The notes below the pieces were generated by a model that was not told where the DNA came from, searched no databases, and saw only the letters and a list, made by a program, of their open reading frames with translations. 64,000 nt of DNA from assembly GCF_030161575.1 (NCBI RefSeq), contig NZ_BSUL01000001.1, positions 2,399,809 to 2,463,808 of the forward strand. Direction: 5' to 3'. Source of the stretch: Arenivirga flava. Lineage in GTDB: Bacteria > Actinomycetota > Actinomycetes > Actinomycetales > Microbacteriaceae. The translations under genes and the position numbers were made by a program. Numbering within the stretch: position 1 is the first letter of the stretch; each line of letters begins with the position of its first letter. This document shows, piece by piece, positions 41,833-50,884 of this stretch.

Positions 41833-43116
41833 ATGACCGAGACCGCCACGCGGCAGCGACGCTCCGCCTCCCGCCCCGGCATCGCGAGGCACGGCCGGTT
41901 GCGCGAGCCGCGCACCTGGGTCGGCGTCGTCAAGCTGCTCGCCGCCGTCGTCACGGTGCTGGCGGTGAGCACGACCGCGGTCGTCGTGTACGCGGGCACC
42001 AAGCTCGTCAACGACATCGACGTGGTGGCGCTCGAGGGCGAGGAGCAGGGCGCCCCGCTGCCCCAGATCGGCGACTTCGAGGGCGGCGTCAACCTGCTGC
42101 TGGTGGGCACCGACACCCGCGAGGGCCAGGGCGACGTCGGCGGCGGCGTCGAGACCGGCAACCTCAACGACGTCAACATGCTCGTGCACATCTCGGCCGA
42201 TCACACGAACATGACCGTCGTGAGCATCCCGCGCGACCTGGTCGTGCCGATCCCGTCGTGCCCCCGCGAGAGCGGCACCGGCTACTACTCCGCGATGGCG
42301 GGTCGCCCGATCAACGAGACCCTCGGCTACGGGGGCCTGCCCTGCACGGTGCTCACGGTCGAGGAGCTCACCGGGCTCGAGATCCCGTTCGCGGCCATGG
42401 TGACCTTCACCGGCGTGATCGGCATGTCGGATGCGGTCGGCGGCGTGCCCGTCTGCATTACCGGTGGCGACATCGCCGACCGGTACACCGAGACCTACCT
42501 CTCGGAGGGCGAGCACACGCTCTCCGGCCAGCAGGCGCTCGAGTTCCTGCGCACCCGCCACGGCGTCGGCGACGGCTCGGACCTCGGCCGCATCAGCTCG
42601 CAGCAGGCCTTCCTGTCGTCGCTCGTGCGCACGATCACGGGCGACGGCACGCTCAACGACCCGACCAAGCTCTACGGACTGGCCTCGGCGGCGACGCAGA
42701 ACATGACGCTCTCGTCGGGTCTCGCGCAGGTCAACACGATGGTCTCGATCGCGCAGACGCTGCGCGGCATGGACCTGAACAACATCAACTTCGTGCGCTA
42801 CCCGTCGACCTTCGGCTCGAGCGGCATCTACGCCGGCAAGCTGCAGCCGATCGTCTCGGAGGCGGACGAGCTGATGGACCGCCTCGCGAACGACATCCCC
42901 TTCGCGCTCGGCGAGGACAGCGTCGGCGTCGGCGCCGAGGTCGTCGACCCGGGCGCCCCCGAGGGCGAGCAGCCGGCCGAGCCGGAGCAGACCCCGCCGC
43001 CGACCGAGGCGGCCGACGACGGCGGCACCCCGGCGCCGGTCGAGACCGACAGCACCGTCATCGAGGGCCTGGTCGGCCAGAGTGCGGCGCAGCAGACCTG
43101 CTCGGTCGCCAACTGA
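41833..43116 (+). CDS. LytR-CpsA-Psr family cell-wall glycopolymer ligase
   Basis: 427 residues: a short cytoplasmic N-terminus, one membrane helix (about 28-53, VGVVKLLAAVVTVLAVSTTAVVVYAG) and an extracellular LCP domain. Conserved residues lie in NLLLVGTDTREG, NDVNMLVHISADHTNMTVVSIPRDL and QALEFLRTRHGVGDGSDLGRISSQQ, which hold the Asp and Arg residues binding pyrophosphate and Mg. A Pro/Glu-rich region precedes a C-terminal QQTCSVAN. It transfers undecaprenyl-linked polymers to peptidoglycan. GGAGAGG lies about 13 bases before the ATG, a loose spacing. Confidence 0.9.
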   Translation: MTETATRQRRSASRPGIARHGRLREPRTWVGVVKLLAAVVTVLAVSTTAVVVYAGTKLVNDIDVVALEGEEQGAPLPQIGDFEGGVNLLLVGTDTREGQGDVGGGVETGNLNDVNMLVHISADHTNMTVVSIPRDLVVPIPSCPRESGTGYYSAMAGRPINETLGYGGLPCTVLTVEELTGLEIPFAAMVTFTGVIGMSDAVGGVPVCITGGDIADRYTETYLSEGEHTLSGQQALEFLRTRHGVGDGSDLGRISSQQAFLSSLVRTITGDGTLNDPTKLYGLASAATQNMTLSSGLAQVNTMVSIAQTLRGMDLNNINFVRYPSTFGSSGIYAGKLQPIVSEADELMDRLANDIPFALGEDSVGVGAEVVDPGAPEGEQPAEPEQTPPPTEAADDGGTPAPVETDSTVIEGLVGQSAAQQTCSVAN

Positions 43117-43184
43117 GCGATCCGTCCACCTCGGCCCGCCAGGATCGGCGGGCACCCGCATCCGCTCCCTCCGAAGGCCACTTC

Positions 43185-43613
43185 ATGACCGCATCCGCTC
43201 CATCGCCCGCCCGCCTCGCCGGCATCGACCGCCTCGCGGAGCGACTGCGCGCCGACCCGAGCGACCCGGCGGCCATCGCGGCGCTGTGGGGCGCCGTGCT
43301 GCGCCTCGACCGCTGGACCTTCATCGCCCGTGGCCCGGCCGAGTCGCCCTCGCCCTACGTCGCGCGGCTGCGGTCCGGTCCGATGCTCTTCGCCTTCACG
43401 AGCCCGGAGCGCGCGGTGATCGGCGCCCGCAACGCGAACCTCACCCAGGAGGAGGCCGCCCGGCAGATGTCGGTGCCGCTGCCCCGGGCCGTCGACTGGG
43501 CGGCGTCCTACGCCTCGCGGGGCGTCACCGGCATCGTGTTCGACACCCCGGCGCAGAGCTACTGGGTGCCGCTGGCGAACCTGAAGGGGCTGCGCGAGCG
43601 CCTGCAGGGCTGA
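43185..43613 (+). CDS. Uncharacterised 142-residue protein, SseB-like
   Basis: Small soluble protein with no signal peptide or membrane helix. It starts at an ATG preceded by GAAGG. The sequence has a helical N-terminus (LAERLRADPSDPAAIAALWGAVLRLDRWTFIAR) and a mixed alpha/beta rest ending GVTGIVFDTPAQSYWVPLANLKGL. It loosely resembles the N-terminal domain of SseB-type proteins, but I would not assign a function. It lies between the LytR-type gene and tRNA-Ser(GCT). Confidence 0.7.
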   Translation: MTASAPSPARLAGIDRLAERLRADPSDPAAIAALWGAVLRLDRWTFIARGPAESPSPYVARLRSGPMLFAFTSPERAVIGARNANLTQEEAARQMSVPLPRAVDWAASYASRGVTGIVFDTPAQSYWVPLANLKGLRERLQG

Positions 43614-43659
43614 CGTGGTCGAGACCGCCCCCGGATGCCGTTATGCTGGTGCGGTACTT

Positions 43660-43748
43660 GGAGACGTCGCATAGTCCGGTCGAGTGCACCACCCTGCTAA
43701 GGTGGAGTCCCCGCAAGGGGACCGCGGGTTCAAATCCCGCCGTCTCCG
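43660..43748 (+). tRNA. tRNA-Ser(GCT)
   Basis: 89 nt. Acceptor GGAGACG/CGTCTCC. Anticodon stem CCACC/GGTGG with loop CTGCTAA, anticodon GCT. Long variable arm (GTCCCCGCAAGGGGAC). T arm GCGGGTTCAAATCCCGC. No encoded CCA. A TATGCT -10 box lies at about 43641-43646. Confidence 0.97.
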
Positions 43749-43803
43749 CGGCCGCCAGATTTGGCGGAAGGCTTGAACCTCATGTATGTTGTTCGAGTTG
43801 CCT

Positions 43804-43876
43804 GCGCCCGTAGCTCAACGGATAGAGCATCTGACTACGGATCAGAAGGTTAGGGGTTCGAGTCCCTTCGGGCGCA
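43804..43876 (+). tRNA. tRNA-Arg(ACG)
   Basis: 73 nt. Acceptor GCGCCCG/CGGGCGC. Anticodon stem TCTGA/TCAGA with loop CTACGGA, anticodon ACG (A34 to be read as inosine). T arm AGGGGTTCGAGTCCCTT. No encoded CCA. Confidence 0.97.
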
Positions 43877-43894
43877 CACTGTGTTGAGACAGTC

Positions 43895-43926
43895 GGAGAG
43901 CGGTTCGCGAAAGCGAGCCGCTCTCC
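43895..43926. terminator. Strong GAAA-loop terminator after tRNA-Arg
   Basis: 14-bp stem with one G-T pair (43895-43908 with 43913-43926) and a GAAA tetraloop, followed by TGGTCTT. It separates the tRNA from the convergent membrane-protein gene. Confidence 0.85.
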
Positions 43927-43943
43927 TGGTCTTCCAGACTGGT

Positions 43944-45134
43944 TCAACCAGACGTGGCTGCTGCTGGCCCGACGCTGCGCGCGGTTCGCGCTCGGCGGTT
44001 GGCCAGCAGCGCGACGAGCAGGCCGAGCAGCGGCGCGGCGAACGCCGCCATCATGATCAGCATGCCGAACGACGCGGCGAGGGCCACGGCGATCGCCGCG
44101 ACCAGTGCTGCCCGCACGGCGCGGCCCCCGGGCAGCAGCGGCGCGAGGAGCAGCGCGCCACCGAGCCCGGTGAGGCCCGCGGCGAGCAGCAGGGCCGGCG
44201 AGGCCAGCGGATGCGCCTGGTCGAGCGCGTAGCCGGCGGCCAGCGCGAGCAGCGCGCCGGTGAAGGCCACGGCCGGCGGGAGCACCGCCCGGCCCAGCTT
44301 GGGACGCAGGGCGGCGGCGCCGGCCGCGACCACGGGGATGGCGGCGATCGATCCGGCGAGGATGCCGAGCCGCATCGTCTCGGTCGCATCCCCGAGAGCG
44401 GGCAGCAGGACGCTGCCCGCGAGCGCGAGCACCACGCAGCCGAGCCCGAGCGCTGCGGAGCCGACGGCGACGGCGGTGACGGTCCGCCGCTGCCGGCGAT
44501 CGAGGGGCGCGGTCACCCCGATCTCCGCGGTGTGAACCGCTGCCGGTGCAGGGTCGGACGACGCCCTCCCCTGGAGCGTCGCCAGGAGCAGCACCGCAGC
44601 ACCGCCCAGCAGCGGGCCGGCGCCCTGCGCGGAGAGCAGGCCGATGGTCAGCGACGTCGGCACCGCGATGACCAGCGCGAGCACCAGCCGCAACGCCGTC
44701 GAGCGGAGGCCCCGTACAGCGACCAGCGCGGGCGGCAGGCACGCGCCGGCGCCGAAGGCCCACGCGGCGAGCAGGAACGCGAAGGTCGCGTGGCCGAACC
44801 AGGTGCCGGCCCCGCCCGCATCCGCTTCCTCCATGCCGATGCCCCACGAGGCGGTCGCCAGGGCGCCGAACGTCCAGGCCGGCACGGCCGCGACCGCTGC
44901 GACGGCGGCCGGTCCGGCGCGCAGGTCGCCGCGACGGACGAGGAGCAGCCCGCCGGCGACCGAGACGAGGAGCGCCCCGAGGAAGAGCAGCGCCAGGCGC
45001 GCCGTCGCCAGCCAGGTCTCCTCCGACGACCACGCGAGCGTCAGCAGCGCCACCGACGCGCCGGTGAGCAGCATGCCGGCGGCGCCGATTCCGATCACGG
45101 TGGGCAGCGGGGGGCGAGCGGATGCGGTGGTCAT
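43944..45134 (-). CDS. Uncharacterised polytopic membrane protein
   Basis: 396 residues, almost all in hydrophobic segments. I count about ten to eleven likely helices, with a soluble loop in the middle (LQGRASSDPAPAAVHTAEIGVTAPLDRRQRR). No motif identifies a transport or enzyme family. The gene stands alone, convergent with the tRNA cluster and divergent from the GH35 beta-galactosidase gene. I cannot assign a function. Confidence 0.75.
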   Translation of the reverse strand: MTTASARPPLPTVIGIGAAGMLLTGASVALLTLAWSSEETWLATARLALLFLGALLVSVAGGLLLVRRGDLRAGPAAVAAVAAVPAWTFGALATASWGIGMEEADAGGAGTWFGHATFAFLLAAWAFGAGACLPPALVAVRGLRSTALRLVLALVIAVPTSLTIGLLSAQGAGPLLGGAAVLLLATLQGRASSDPAPAAVHTAEIGVTAPLDRRQRRTVTAVAVGSAALGLGCVVLALAGSVLLPALGDATETMRLGILAGSIAAIPVVAAGAAALRPKLGRAVLPPAVAFTGALLALAAGYALDQAHPLASPALLLAAGLTGLGGALLLAPLLPGGRAVRAALVAAIAVALAASFGMLIMMAAFAAPLLGLLVALLANRRARTARSVGPAAATSG

Positions 45135-45322
45135 GCGGCCATGCTCGTCGCTGCGCGTCTTCCCCGCGTCGGCTCGGGGGATGACGCCGGGGCGCCGACG
45201 GGTGGAGCCGTCGGCAAGCGCGGCGATCCCGCCGCCGCCGTCGGTGCGCGCCTAGGCTCGTCCGTCGGGGCTCCGGCGCGACCCCGCACCCTGATCGACG
45301 AGGACCGAGGAGCATCATCCGC

Positions 45323-47080
45323 GTGAGCACGTTCGAGATCGGCGAGGCCGACTTCCTGCTGGACGGCCGGCCCCACCGGATCCTGGCCGGTGCGCTGCAC
45401 TACTTCCGGGTGCACCCGGAGCACTGGGCCGACCGCATCCGCAAGGCGCGCCTAATGGGGCTCAACACGATCGAGACCTACGTGGCGTGGAACGCGCACG
45501 AGCCCGTGCGGGGCGAGTGGGACGCGACCGGTGCGAACGATCTCGGCCGCTTCCTCGACCTGGTGGCCGAGGAGGGCATGCACGCGATCGTGCGCCCCGG
45601 TCCCTACATCTGCGCCGAGTGGCACAACGGCGGGCTGCCGACCTGGCTGACCGCGCTGCCCGGCATCGGCCTGCGCCGCTCGGAGTCGACCTACCTGGCC
45701 GAGGTCTCCCGCTACCTCGAGCGGGTCTACGAGATCGTGGCGCCGCGGCAGATCGACCGCGGCGGCAACGTGATCCTCGTGCAGATCGAGAACGAGTACG
45801 GCGCCTACGGCGACGACACCGCCTACCTGGAGCACCTCGTGCGGCTCACGCGCTCGGCCGGCATCACGGTGCCCCTCACCACGGTCGACCAGCCGCAGCC
45901 GCAGATGCTGCGCGACGGCAGCGTCACCGGGGCGCACCTCAGCGGCTCGTTCGGCTCGCGCGCCGCCGAGCGCCTCGCGACCCTGCGCGAGCATCAGCCG
46001 ACCGGTCCGCTCGTGTGCTCCGAGTTCTGGGACGGCTGGTTCGACTCGTGGACCGGCCCGCACCACACCACGAGCGCAGCGGATGCGGCCGCCGAGCTCG
46101 ACGCGCTACTCGCGGCGGGCGCCTCCGTCAACGTGTACATGTTCCATGGCGGCACCAACTTCGGGCTCACCAACGGCGCCAACCACAAGGGCCGCTACGT
46201 GCCCATCCTCACCTCCTACGACTACGACGCCCCGCTCGACGAGGCGGGCCGGCCGACGGAGAAGTACCGCGCCTTCCGCGAGGTCATCGCCCGCTACGCG
46301 CCGGTACCCGACGAGCAGCCCCCGGCGCCGCAGCCCGCACCCGCGCTCGAGGTGCCGCTCGCGGCGGTCGACACCGACCCCTTCGGCCGTGCCGAGTCGC
46401 TGCCCGCGCAGGACGCACCGGCCACCTTCGACGAGCTCGAGCACCTCGGCGGCCTGCTGCGCTACGACGTCGAGCTGCCCGGGCCGCACGAAGCGGCCCG
46501 CGTGCTCGCGTTCGACGACGTGCGCGACGCCGCCTGGGTGGAGGTGGACGGACGTCCGGTCGGACGGATGCTGCGCGCACTGCAGGAGCGCTCGATCGCG
46601 CTGCCGCCCGGCCGCCACCTGCGCATCGTCGTGGAGGAGCAGGGCCGGGTGAACTACGACGAGCGTCTCGGCGAGCCGAAGGGCCTCATCGGCACGCCGC
46701 TGCTCGACGGGCACCCGCTGACCGGATGGACGGCCAGCCCGGTCGACGTCGCCGAGCTCGCTCGCCGCGGCGAGTCGCTGGCCGCGGAGGCCGCGCCGGG
46801 CCGGCCGGTCGTCGGTCCGGCCGTGCTCGCCGGCGCCTTCGACCTGGAGCGCCCGACCGACCTGTTCCTCGACACCGACGGCTGGGGCCGCGGCGTCGTC
46901 ACGGTCAACGGCTTCCTGCTCGGCCGCTACTGGCGCAACGGCCCGCAGCGCACCCTCTACGTGCCGGGCCCGGTGCTGCGCGCCGGCCGCAACACCATCG
47001 CGGTGGTCGAGCTCGAGGCGGCGTCCCGGGCAAGCGCCCGCTTCGTGCCCCAGCCGCTGCTGGGGCACCTGGAGGAGTAG
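45323..47080 (+). CDS. GH35 beta-galactosidase
   Basis: 585-residue glycoside hydrolase family 35 enzyme. The N-terminal TIM barrel starts at FLLDGRPHRILAGALHYFRVHP. The acid/base Glu is residue 158 (IENEYG) and the nucleophile Glu is residue 234 (CSEFWDGWF). NVYMFHGGTNFG is also typical. C-terminal jelly-roll domains (from about 370) end in FLLGRYWRNGPQRTLYVPGP. No signal peptide, so it is cytoplasmic and would act on imported galactosides. GTG start with GAGG upstream. No sugar transporter or regulator is adjacent. Confidence 0.93.
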   Translation: MSTFEIGEADFLLDGRPHRILAGALHYFRVHPEHWADRIRKARLMGLNTIETYVAWNAHEPVRGEWDATGANDLGRFLDLVAEEGMHAIVRPGPYICAEWHNGGLPTWLTALPGIGLRRSESTYLAEVSRYLERVYEIVAPRQIDRGGNVILVQIENEYGAYGDDTAYLEHLVRLTRSAGITVPLTTVDQPQPQMLRDGSVTGAHLSGSFGSRAAERLATLREHQPTGPLVCSEFWDGWFDSWTGPHHTTSAADAAAELDALLAAGASVNVYMFHGGTNFGLTNGANHKGRYVPILTSYDYDAPLDEAGRPTEKYRAFREVIARYAPVPDEQPPAPQPAPALEVPLAAVDTDPFGRAESLPAQDAPATFDELEHLGGLLRYDVELPGPHEAARVLAFDDVRDAAWVEVDGRPVGRMLRALQERSIALPPGRHLRIVVEEQGRVNYDERLGEPKGLIGTPLLDGHPLTGWTASPVDVAELARRGESLAAEAAPGRPVVGPAVLAGAFDLERPTDLFLDTDGWGRGVVTVNGFLLGRYWRNGPQRTLYVPGPVLRAGRNTIAVVELEAASRASARFVPQPLLGHLEE

Positions 47081-47116
47081 GGAGCGGGCTCCGATCCGCC
47101 CGGCTACGCTGACCGG

Positions 47117-47962
47117 ATGCCCGCCGCGCCGATCCCCGACGAGACCCTCGCGGCGCTCGCGTGCCCCGTCTGCGGCGGCGGATTGCGGATGCACGGCGCC
47201 GCGATCGGCTGCGACGCCGGCCACCGCTTCGATCGCGCCCGCCAGGGGCACCTCACCCTGCTCGCCGGCCGCACCCCCTTCGAGTCGGACACCGCCGCCA
47301 TGGTCGCCGCCCGCGAGCGCTTCCTCGACGGCGGCTGGCACGTCCCGACCGCCGCGGCGCTCGCCGAGACAGCCGCCGCCGAGGCGCCGGGCGCCCGGCT
47401 GGTGCTCGACGTGGGCGGTGGCACGGGCTGGTACGCGGCCCGCGTCCTCGACGCGCTGCCCGCGGCCCGGGGCCTGAGCCTCGACCTCTCGAAGGCGGCG
47501 GCCGCGCGGGCGGCGCGCGCGCATCCGCGGCTCGCCAGCATCGTGGCGGACGCCTGGGCCGGGCTGCCGCTGCAGCAGGGCTCGGTCGACGTGGCGCTGA
47601 GCGTCTTCGCACCCCGCAACGCCGACGAGCTCGCCCGCGTGCTCGCCCCCGGCGGCGTGCTGCTCGTGGCGGTACCCGAGGCGGACCACCTCGCCGAGCT
47701 CGTCGAGCCGCTGGGCATGCTGCGGGTCGACCCGCGCAAGCAGGAGCGCCTCGCAGAGCGCCTCGGCGCGTTCGAGCGCGGCGCCGTGCGCGCGGTGCGC
47801 CGCGAGCTGCGGCTCGACCGCGCTGCCGCCCGCGACCTCGTGCTCATGGGTCCGAGCGCCTTCCACGCCGAGCCCGCGCTGCTCGACGAGCGCCTCGCCG
47901 CCCTGCCCGAGTCGATCCACGCCACCCTCGCCGTTACGGTCGCCGCCTACCGCCTCCGCTGA
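47117..47962 (+). CDS. RlmA-type 23S rRNA (guanine-N1) methyltransferase
   Basis: 281 residues. The N-terminal zinc finger uses CPVC, then Cys and His in GCDAGHRFD, as in RlmA(I)/RlmA(II). The AdoMet domain has LVLDVGGGTGWYAARVL as motif I and SVDVALSVFAPRNADELARVLAPGG around motif IV. The family methylates G745 or G748 of 23S rRNA; the latter affects tylosin response. TACGCT six bases before the ATG and no ribosome-binding site mark a leaderless mRNA. Confidence 0.85.
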   Translation: MPAAPIPDETLAALACPVCGGGLRMHGAAIGCDAGHRFDRARQGHLTLLAGRTPFESDTAAMVAARERFLDGGWHVPTAAALAETAAAEAPGARLVLDVGGGTGWYAARVLDALPAARGLSLDLSKAAAARAARAHPRLASIVADAWAGLPLQQGSVDVALSVFAPRNADELARVLAPGGVLLVAVPEADHLAELVEPLGMLRVDPRKQERLAERLGAFERGAVRAVRRELRLDRAAARDLVLMGPSAFHAEPALLDERLAALPESIHATLAVTVAAYRLR

Positions 47963-48280
47963 CCCGCCCCGCCCCCCACCCCGCGCACGCCCCGCCCCGC
48001 GCCCCCTGTGCGATTCGGAGGAGCCGGGCCCGTCTGGGCGCGTCGGCACGGCGTTCTTCCCGTCAGCTGACGCCGGCGCGGGATGCGTCTCCTCCGAATC
48101 GAACACCGCGCGCGCCTCGAGTGACCGTCGAGACGCGCACGAGCGGGCCGGCGGGCCGGTCTCCGCGTGCCCGGATGGGACCAGGGGATGATGCCCGCGG
48201 CACCCCGGGCCGATGCCCCGCGCCGTCGGCCGCGCCAGGCTGGAACGACCGCCAGCCCGCAGCCGTCCGAAGGAACCGTC
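47963..48280. other. Spacer with a 97-bp inverted-repeat element
   Basis: No gene seen. It holds the inverted repeat at 48008-48104, then ordinary GC-rich sequence up to the ribosome-binding site of the small membrane protein. Confidence 0.55.
48008..48104. repeat. 97-bp element with 16-bp inverted ends
   Basis: GTGCGATTCGGAGGAG (48008-48023) and CTCCTCCGAATCGAAC (48089-48104) are inverted with one mismatch. The interior contains GTCAGCTGAC. Different sequence from the other palindrome families. Confidence 0.7.
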
Positions 48281-48529
48281 GTGGCCCTCGCCGCACCGCA
48301 GACCGCCCCCGTCCGCATCAGCGTCGCCGCCGGACCGCGCGACCGCGCTCGCGCCGTGCCCGCGCGCCCGGTCCGCCTCTCCGCGCTCGCACGCCGCGGG
48401 CTCTTCCTGCTCGGCCTCGGCATCGTGATGCTGCTGGTGCAGATCGTCATCGGCGTCGCGCTGGCGGTCTCGTTCGCGGTGGCCGCCGTGCGCGCGGTGG
48501 CCCGCCGCATCCGCTCCCTCCGCCGCTGA
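48281..48529 (+). CDS. Small single-pass membrane protein, unknown
   Basis: 82 residues from a GTG that follows GAAGGA by six bases. A basic, Pro/Arg-rich N-terminus (about 1-35) precedes one hydrophobic helix (RGLFLLGLGIVMLLVQIVIG, extending to AVSFAVAAV) and an Arg-rich tail (RAVARRIRSLRR). No family recognised. The positive charge on both sides suggests a small membrane-associated protein. Confidence 0.55.
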   Translation: MALAAPQTAPVRISVAAGPRDRARAVPARPVRLSALARRGLFLLGLGIVMLLVQIVIGVALAVSFAVAAVRAVARRIRSLRR

Positions 48530-48640
48530 TCCGGGTGCCGGGGACGCTCCGATGCGCGCGGATGCAGGTCGCGTCGCCACCCGCATCGCACCGGCGCATC
48601 CCGAAACCCCCGCGTAATCAGCCCCGCCTACCCTGGGCCC

Positions 48641-49108
48641 ATGCGCATCGAAGCCGGCGACCTCGACGCCCCGGACGTCCAGGACCTCATCCGGGAGCAC
48701 CTCGACGACATGTTCGCGACGTCGCCCCCCGAGAGCGTGCACGCCCTGAGCGACGAGGGGCTGCGGCACCCCGACGTCGTCTTCTTCACGGCCCGCGACG
48801 ACGACGGCGCCCTGCTCGGCTGCGGCGCGATCAAGGCGCTCGGCCACGACGCGGCCGAGCTCAAGACCATGCGCACCGTGCGCGCGGCCCGCGGTCGCGG
48901 CGTCGGCGCCGCGATGCTCGGGCACCTGCTGCAGGTCGCGCGCGAGCGCGGCGTCGCGAGCGTGCACCTCGAGACCGGCTCGATGGAGTACTTCGCCGCC
49001 GCCCGGCGGCTCTACGCCCGCCACGGCTTCGCCGAGACCGGACCGTTCGGCGACTACGCGCCCGATCCCCTGAGCACCTTCATGGCCCTGCGGCTCAGCG
49101 CCGCTTGA
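48641..49108 (+). CDS. GNAT-family N-acetyltransferase
   Basis: 155-residue Gcn5-related acetyltransferase. The acetyl-CoA loop is MRTVRAARGRGVGAAMLGHLLQVAR and the C-terminal part has AARRLYARHGFAETGPFGDY. It resembles the ElaA/YsnE-like small GNATs. A TACCCT element ends six bases before the ATG (leaderless). Its last 14 bases overlap the end of the photolyase gene on the other strand. The substrate is unknown. Confidence 0.88.
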   Translation: MRIEAGDLDAPDVQDLIREHLDDMFATSPPESVHALSDEGLRHPDVVFFTARDDDGALLGCGAIKALGHDAAELKTMRTVRAARGRGVGAAMLGHLLQVARERGVASVHLETGSMEYFAAARRLYARHGFAETGPFGDYAPDPLSTFMALRLSAA

Positions 49109-50444
49109 CCACCTCGTAGGCGTCGAGCGCCGCCTGGCGCGATGCCTTCAGATCGACCATCGGTTCCGGGTACTCGTCGGTGTCGAGCTCGGGGATCCAC
49201 TCCCGCAGGTAGTTGCGGTCCTTATCGAACTTCTCCGCCTGCGTCACCGGGTTGAAGATCCGGAAGTACGGCGCCGCATCCGCCCCCGACCCCGCCACCC
49301 ACTGCCAGTTGCCGGGATTGCTGGCCTCGTCGGCGTCGACCAGGGTGTCCCAGAACCACTGCTCGCCGATGCGCCAGTCGACGAGCAGGTTCTTGATGAG
49401 GAAGCTGGCCGCGACCATGCGCACGCGGTTGTGCATGAACCCGGTCGTCCAGAGCTGCCGCATGCCCGCGTCGACCATCGGGATGCCGGTGCGTCCCTGC
49501 TGCCAGCGCTCGAGCTCATCGGCGTCGGGCTGCTCCCACGGGAAGTCGTCGAAGCTGCGACGCCAGTTGATCGTGGCGTAGTCCTCGCTGTGGAACAGGA
49601 CGTGGTGGTGGAACTCGCGCCAGCCGATCTCGCTCAGGAACTTCGACTTCTCGCGGCGAGCGGCGGGGGAGAGGTCGCGCCGCATCCGGTCCCAGATCTG
49701 GAAGGGGCTGATCTCGCCGAAGCTCAGCGAGGGCGAGAGCCGCGAGCCGGCCTCCTGCGCGGGCTCGTCGCGCAGACCGTAGTCCTGCAGCACCTCCTCG
49801 GCGAAGCGGTCGAGCCGTCGGCCCGCGTCGACCTCGCCGGGGGTCCAGTGCTCGCGCAGCCCGCCGGCCCAGTCCGGCTTCGTGGGCAGCAGCCCCCAGT
49901 CGTCGAGCGGATCGGAGGCGGGCACGTCGTCGGGCGGGCGGATGGCGTCGGGTGCGGCCAGCGGCGACCGCGGCTCCGGCTCGGCCAGGCAGGCCTTCCA
50001 GAACGGGGTGAACACCTGGAAGGGGTTCCCCTGGCCGGTGCGGATGGTCCACGGCTCGTGCAGCAGGTTCGCCTGGAAGCTCTCGACCTCGACGCCGTCC
50101 GCGCGCAGGGCCTCCTTGAGGGCCGCATCCGCTTCCCGTCCCGCCTTGCCGTACCGGCGGTTCCAGACGACGGTGTCGGCGCCGAGCTGCCGGACCACGT
50201 CGGGCACGACCTCGGCGGCGGGGCCCCGGCGCAGCACGAGCGCGCCGCCGAGGTCGGCCACGCGCTCGCCCAGCTCGTGCAGCGAGTGGTGCAGCCACCA
50301 GCGGGAGGCGCCGCCGAGCGGGCGCACGGTGGTGTCGTCGAGCACGTAGAGCAGAACGACGGGCTCGCCGCGGTCGACCGCGGCGCGCAGCGCTGGGTTG
50401 TCGGCCAGGCGCAGGTCCTGCCGCAGCCAGACGAGGGTGGTCAT
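49095..50444 (-). CDS. phr: Deoxyribodipyrimidine photolyase / cryptochrome family
   Basis: 449-residue FAD-dependent enzyme that repairs UV-induced pyrimidine dimers with blue light. The N-terminal antenna domain starts LVWLRQDLRLADNPAL. The FAD domain includes SRLSPSLSFGEISP, EIGWREFHHHVLFH, GIPMVDAGMRQLWTTGFMHNRVRMVAASFLIKNLLVDWR and NWQWVAGSGADAAPYFRIFNP, which match class I CPD photolyases. The start overlaps the stop of a MarR gene by four bases, so the two are one operon. Confidence 0.95.
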   Translation of the reverse strand: MTTLVWLRQDLRLADNPALRAAVDRGEPVVLLYVLDDTTVRPLGGASRWWLHHSLHELGERVADLGGALVLRRGPAAEVVPDVVRQLGADTVVWNRRYGKAGREADAALKEALRADGVEVESFQANLLHEPWTIRTGQGNPFQVFTPFWKACLAEPEPRSPLAAPDAIRPPDDVPASDPLDDWGLLPTKPDWAGGLREHWTPGEVDAGRRLDRFAEEVLQDYGLRDEPAQEAGSRLSPSLSFGEISPFQIWDRMRRDLSPAARREKSKFLSEIGWREFHHHVLFHSEDYATINWRRSFDDFPWEQPDADELERWQQGRTGIPMVDAGMRQLWTTGFMHNRVRMVAASFLIKNLLVDWRIGEQWFWDTLVDADEASNPGNWQWVAGSGADAAPYFRIFNPVTQAEKFDKDRNYLREWIPELDTDEYPEPMVDLKASRQAALDAYEVVKRR

Positions 50445-50884
50445 GCGCGCTCGACCCCGTCGCGCAGGGTGTCGGCGATGCGCTGCAGCTGCTCGAGCTC
50501 GTCGGCCGGCAGCGCCGCCGTCATGATGCGGCTGATCGATGCGGAGTGGGTGACGGCGACCTGCCGGAAGAGGTCGTAGCCGTCGTCGGTGAGCCCCACG
50601 ACGATGCCGCGCGCATCGCCGGGGTCGGAATGCTTGGACACGAGGCCGCGGCCGGCGAGCCGGTCGATGAGGCGGCTCACGCTGGGCTGGGTGAGCAGCA
50701 GGTGACGGTTGAGATCGCGGATGCGCTGGGCGCGCCCGGGGCAGCGGGAGAGGTTGAAGAGCACGTCGTACTCGTTCATCGACAGCACGTCGGTGGGGAA
50801 CTCGGCGGTGAGCTGCCGCATCACGGTCACCTGCGCGCGGAACAGCGCCTCCCACGCGTCGATCGCCAGCGTCTTCTCGCTCAT
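50441..50884 (-). CDS. MarR-family regulator in the photolyase operon
   Basis: 147-residue winged-helix protein. The DNA-binding part is RIRDLNRHLLLTQPSVSRLIDRLAGRGLV with wing SKHSDPGDARGIVVGLTDDG. First gene of a two-gene operon with photolyase. I start it at the ATG at 50884 because TACAGT lies six bases upstream with no ribosome-binding site, the leaderless arrangement seen elsewhere here. A 13-bp-arm inverted repeat lies at 50918-50951, just upstream of that promoter. Confidence 0.88.
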   Translation of the reverse strand: MSEKTLAIDAWEALFRAQVTVMRQLTAEFPTDVLSMNEYDVLFNLSRCPGRAQRIRDLNRHLLLTQPSVSRLIDRLAGRGLVSKHSDPGDARGIVVGLTDDGYDLFRQVAVTHSASISRIMTAALPADELEQLQRIADTLRDGVERA

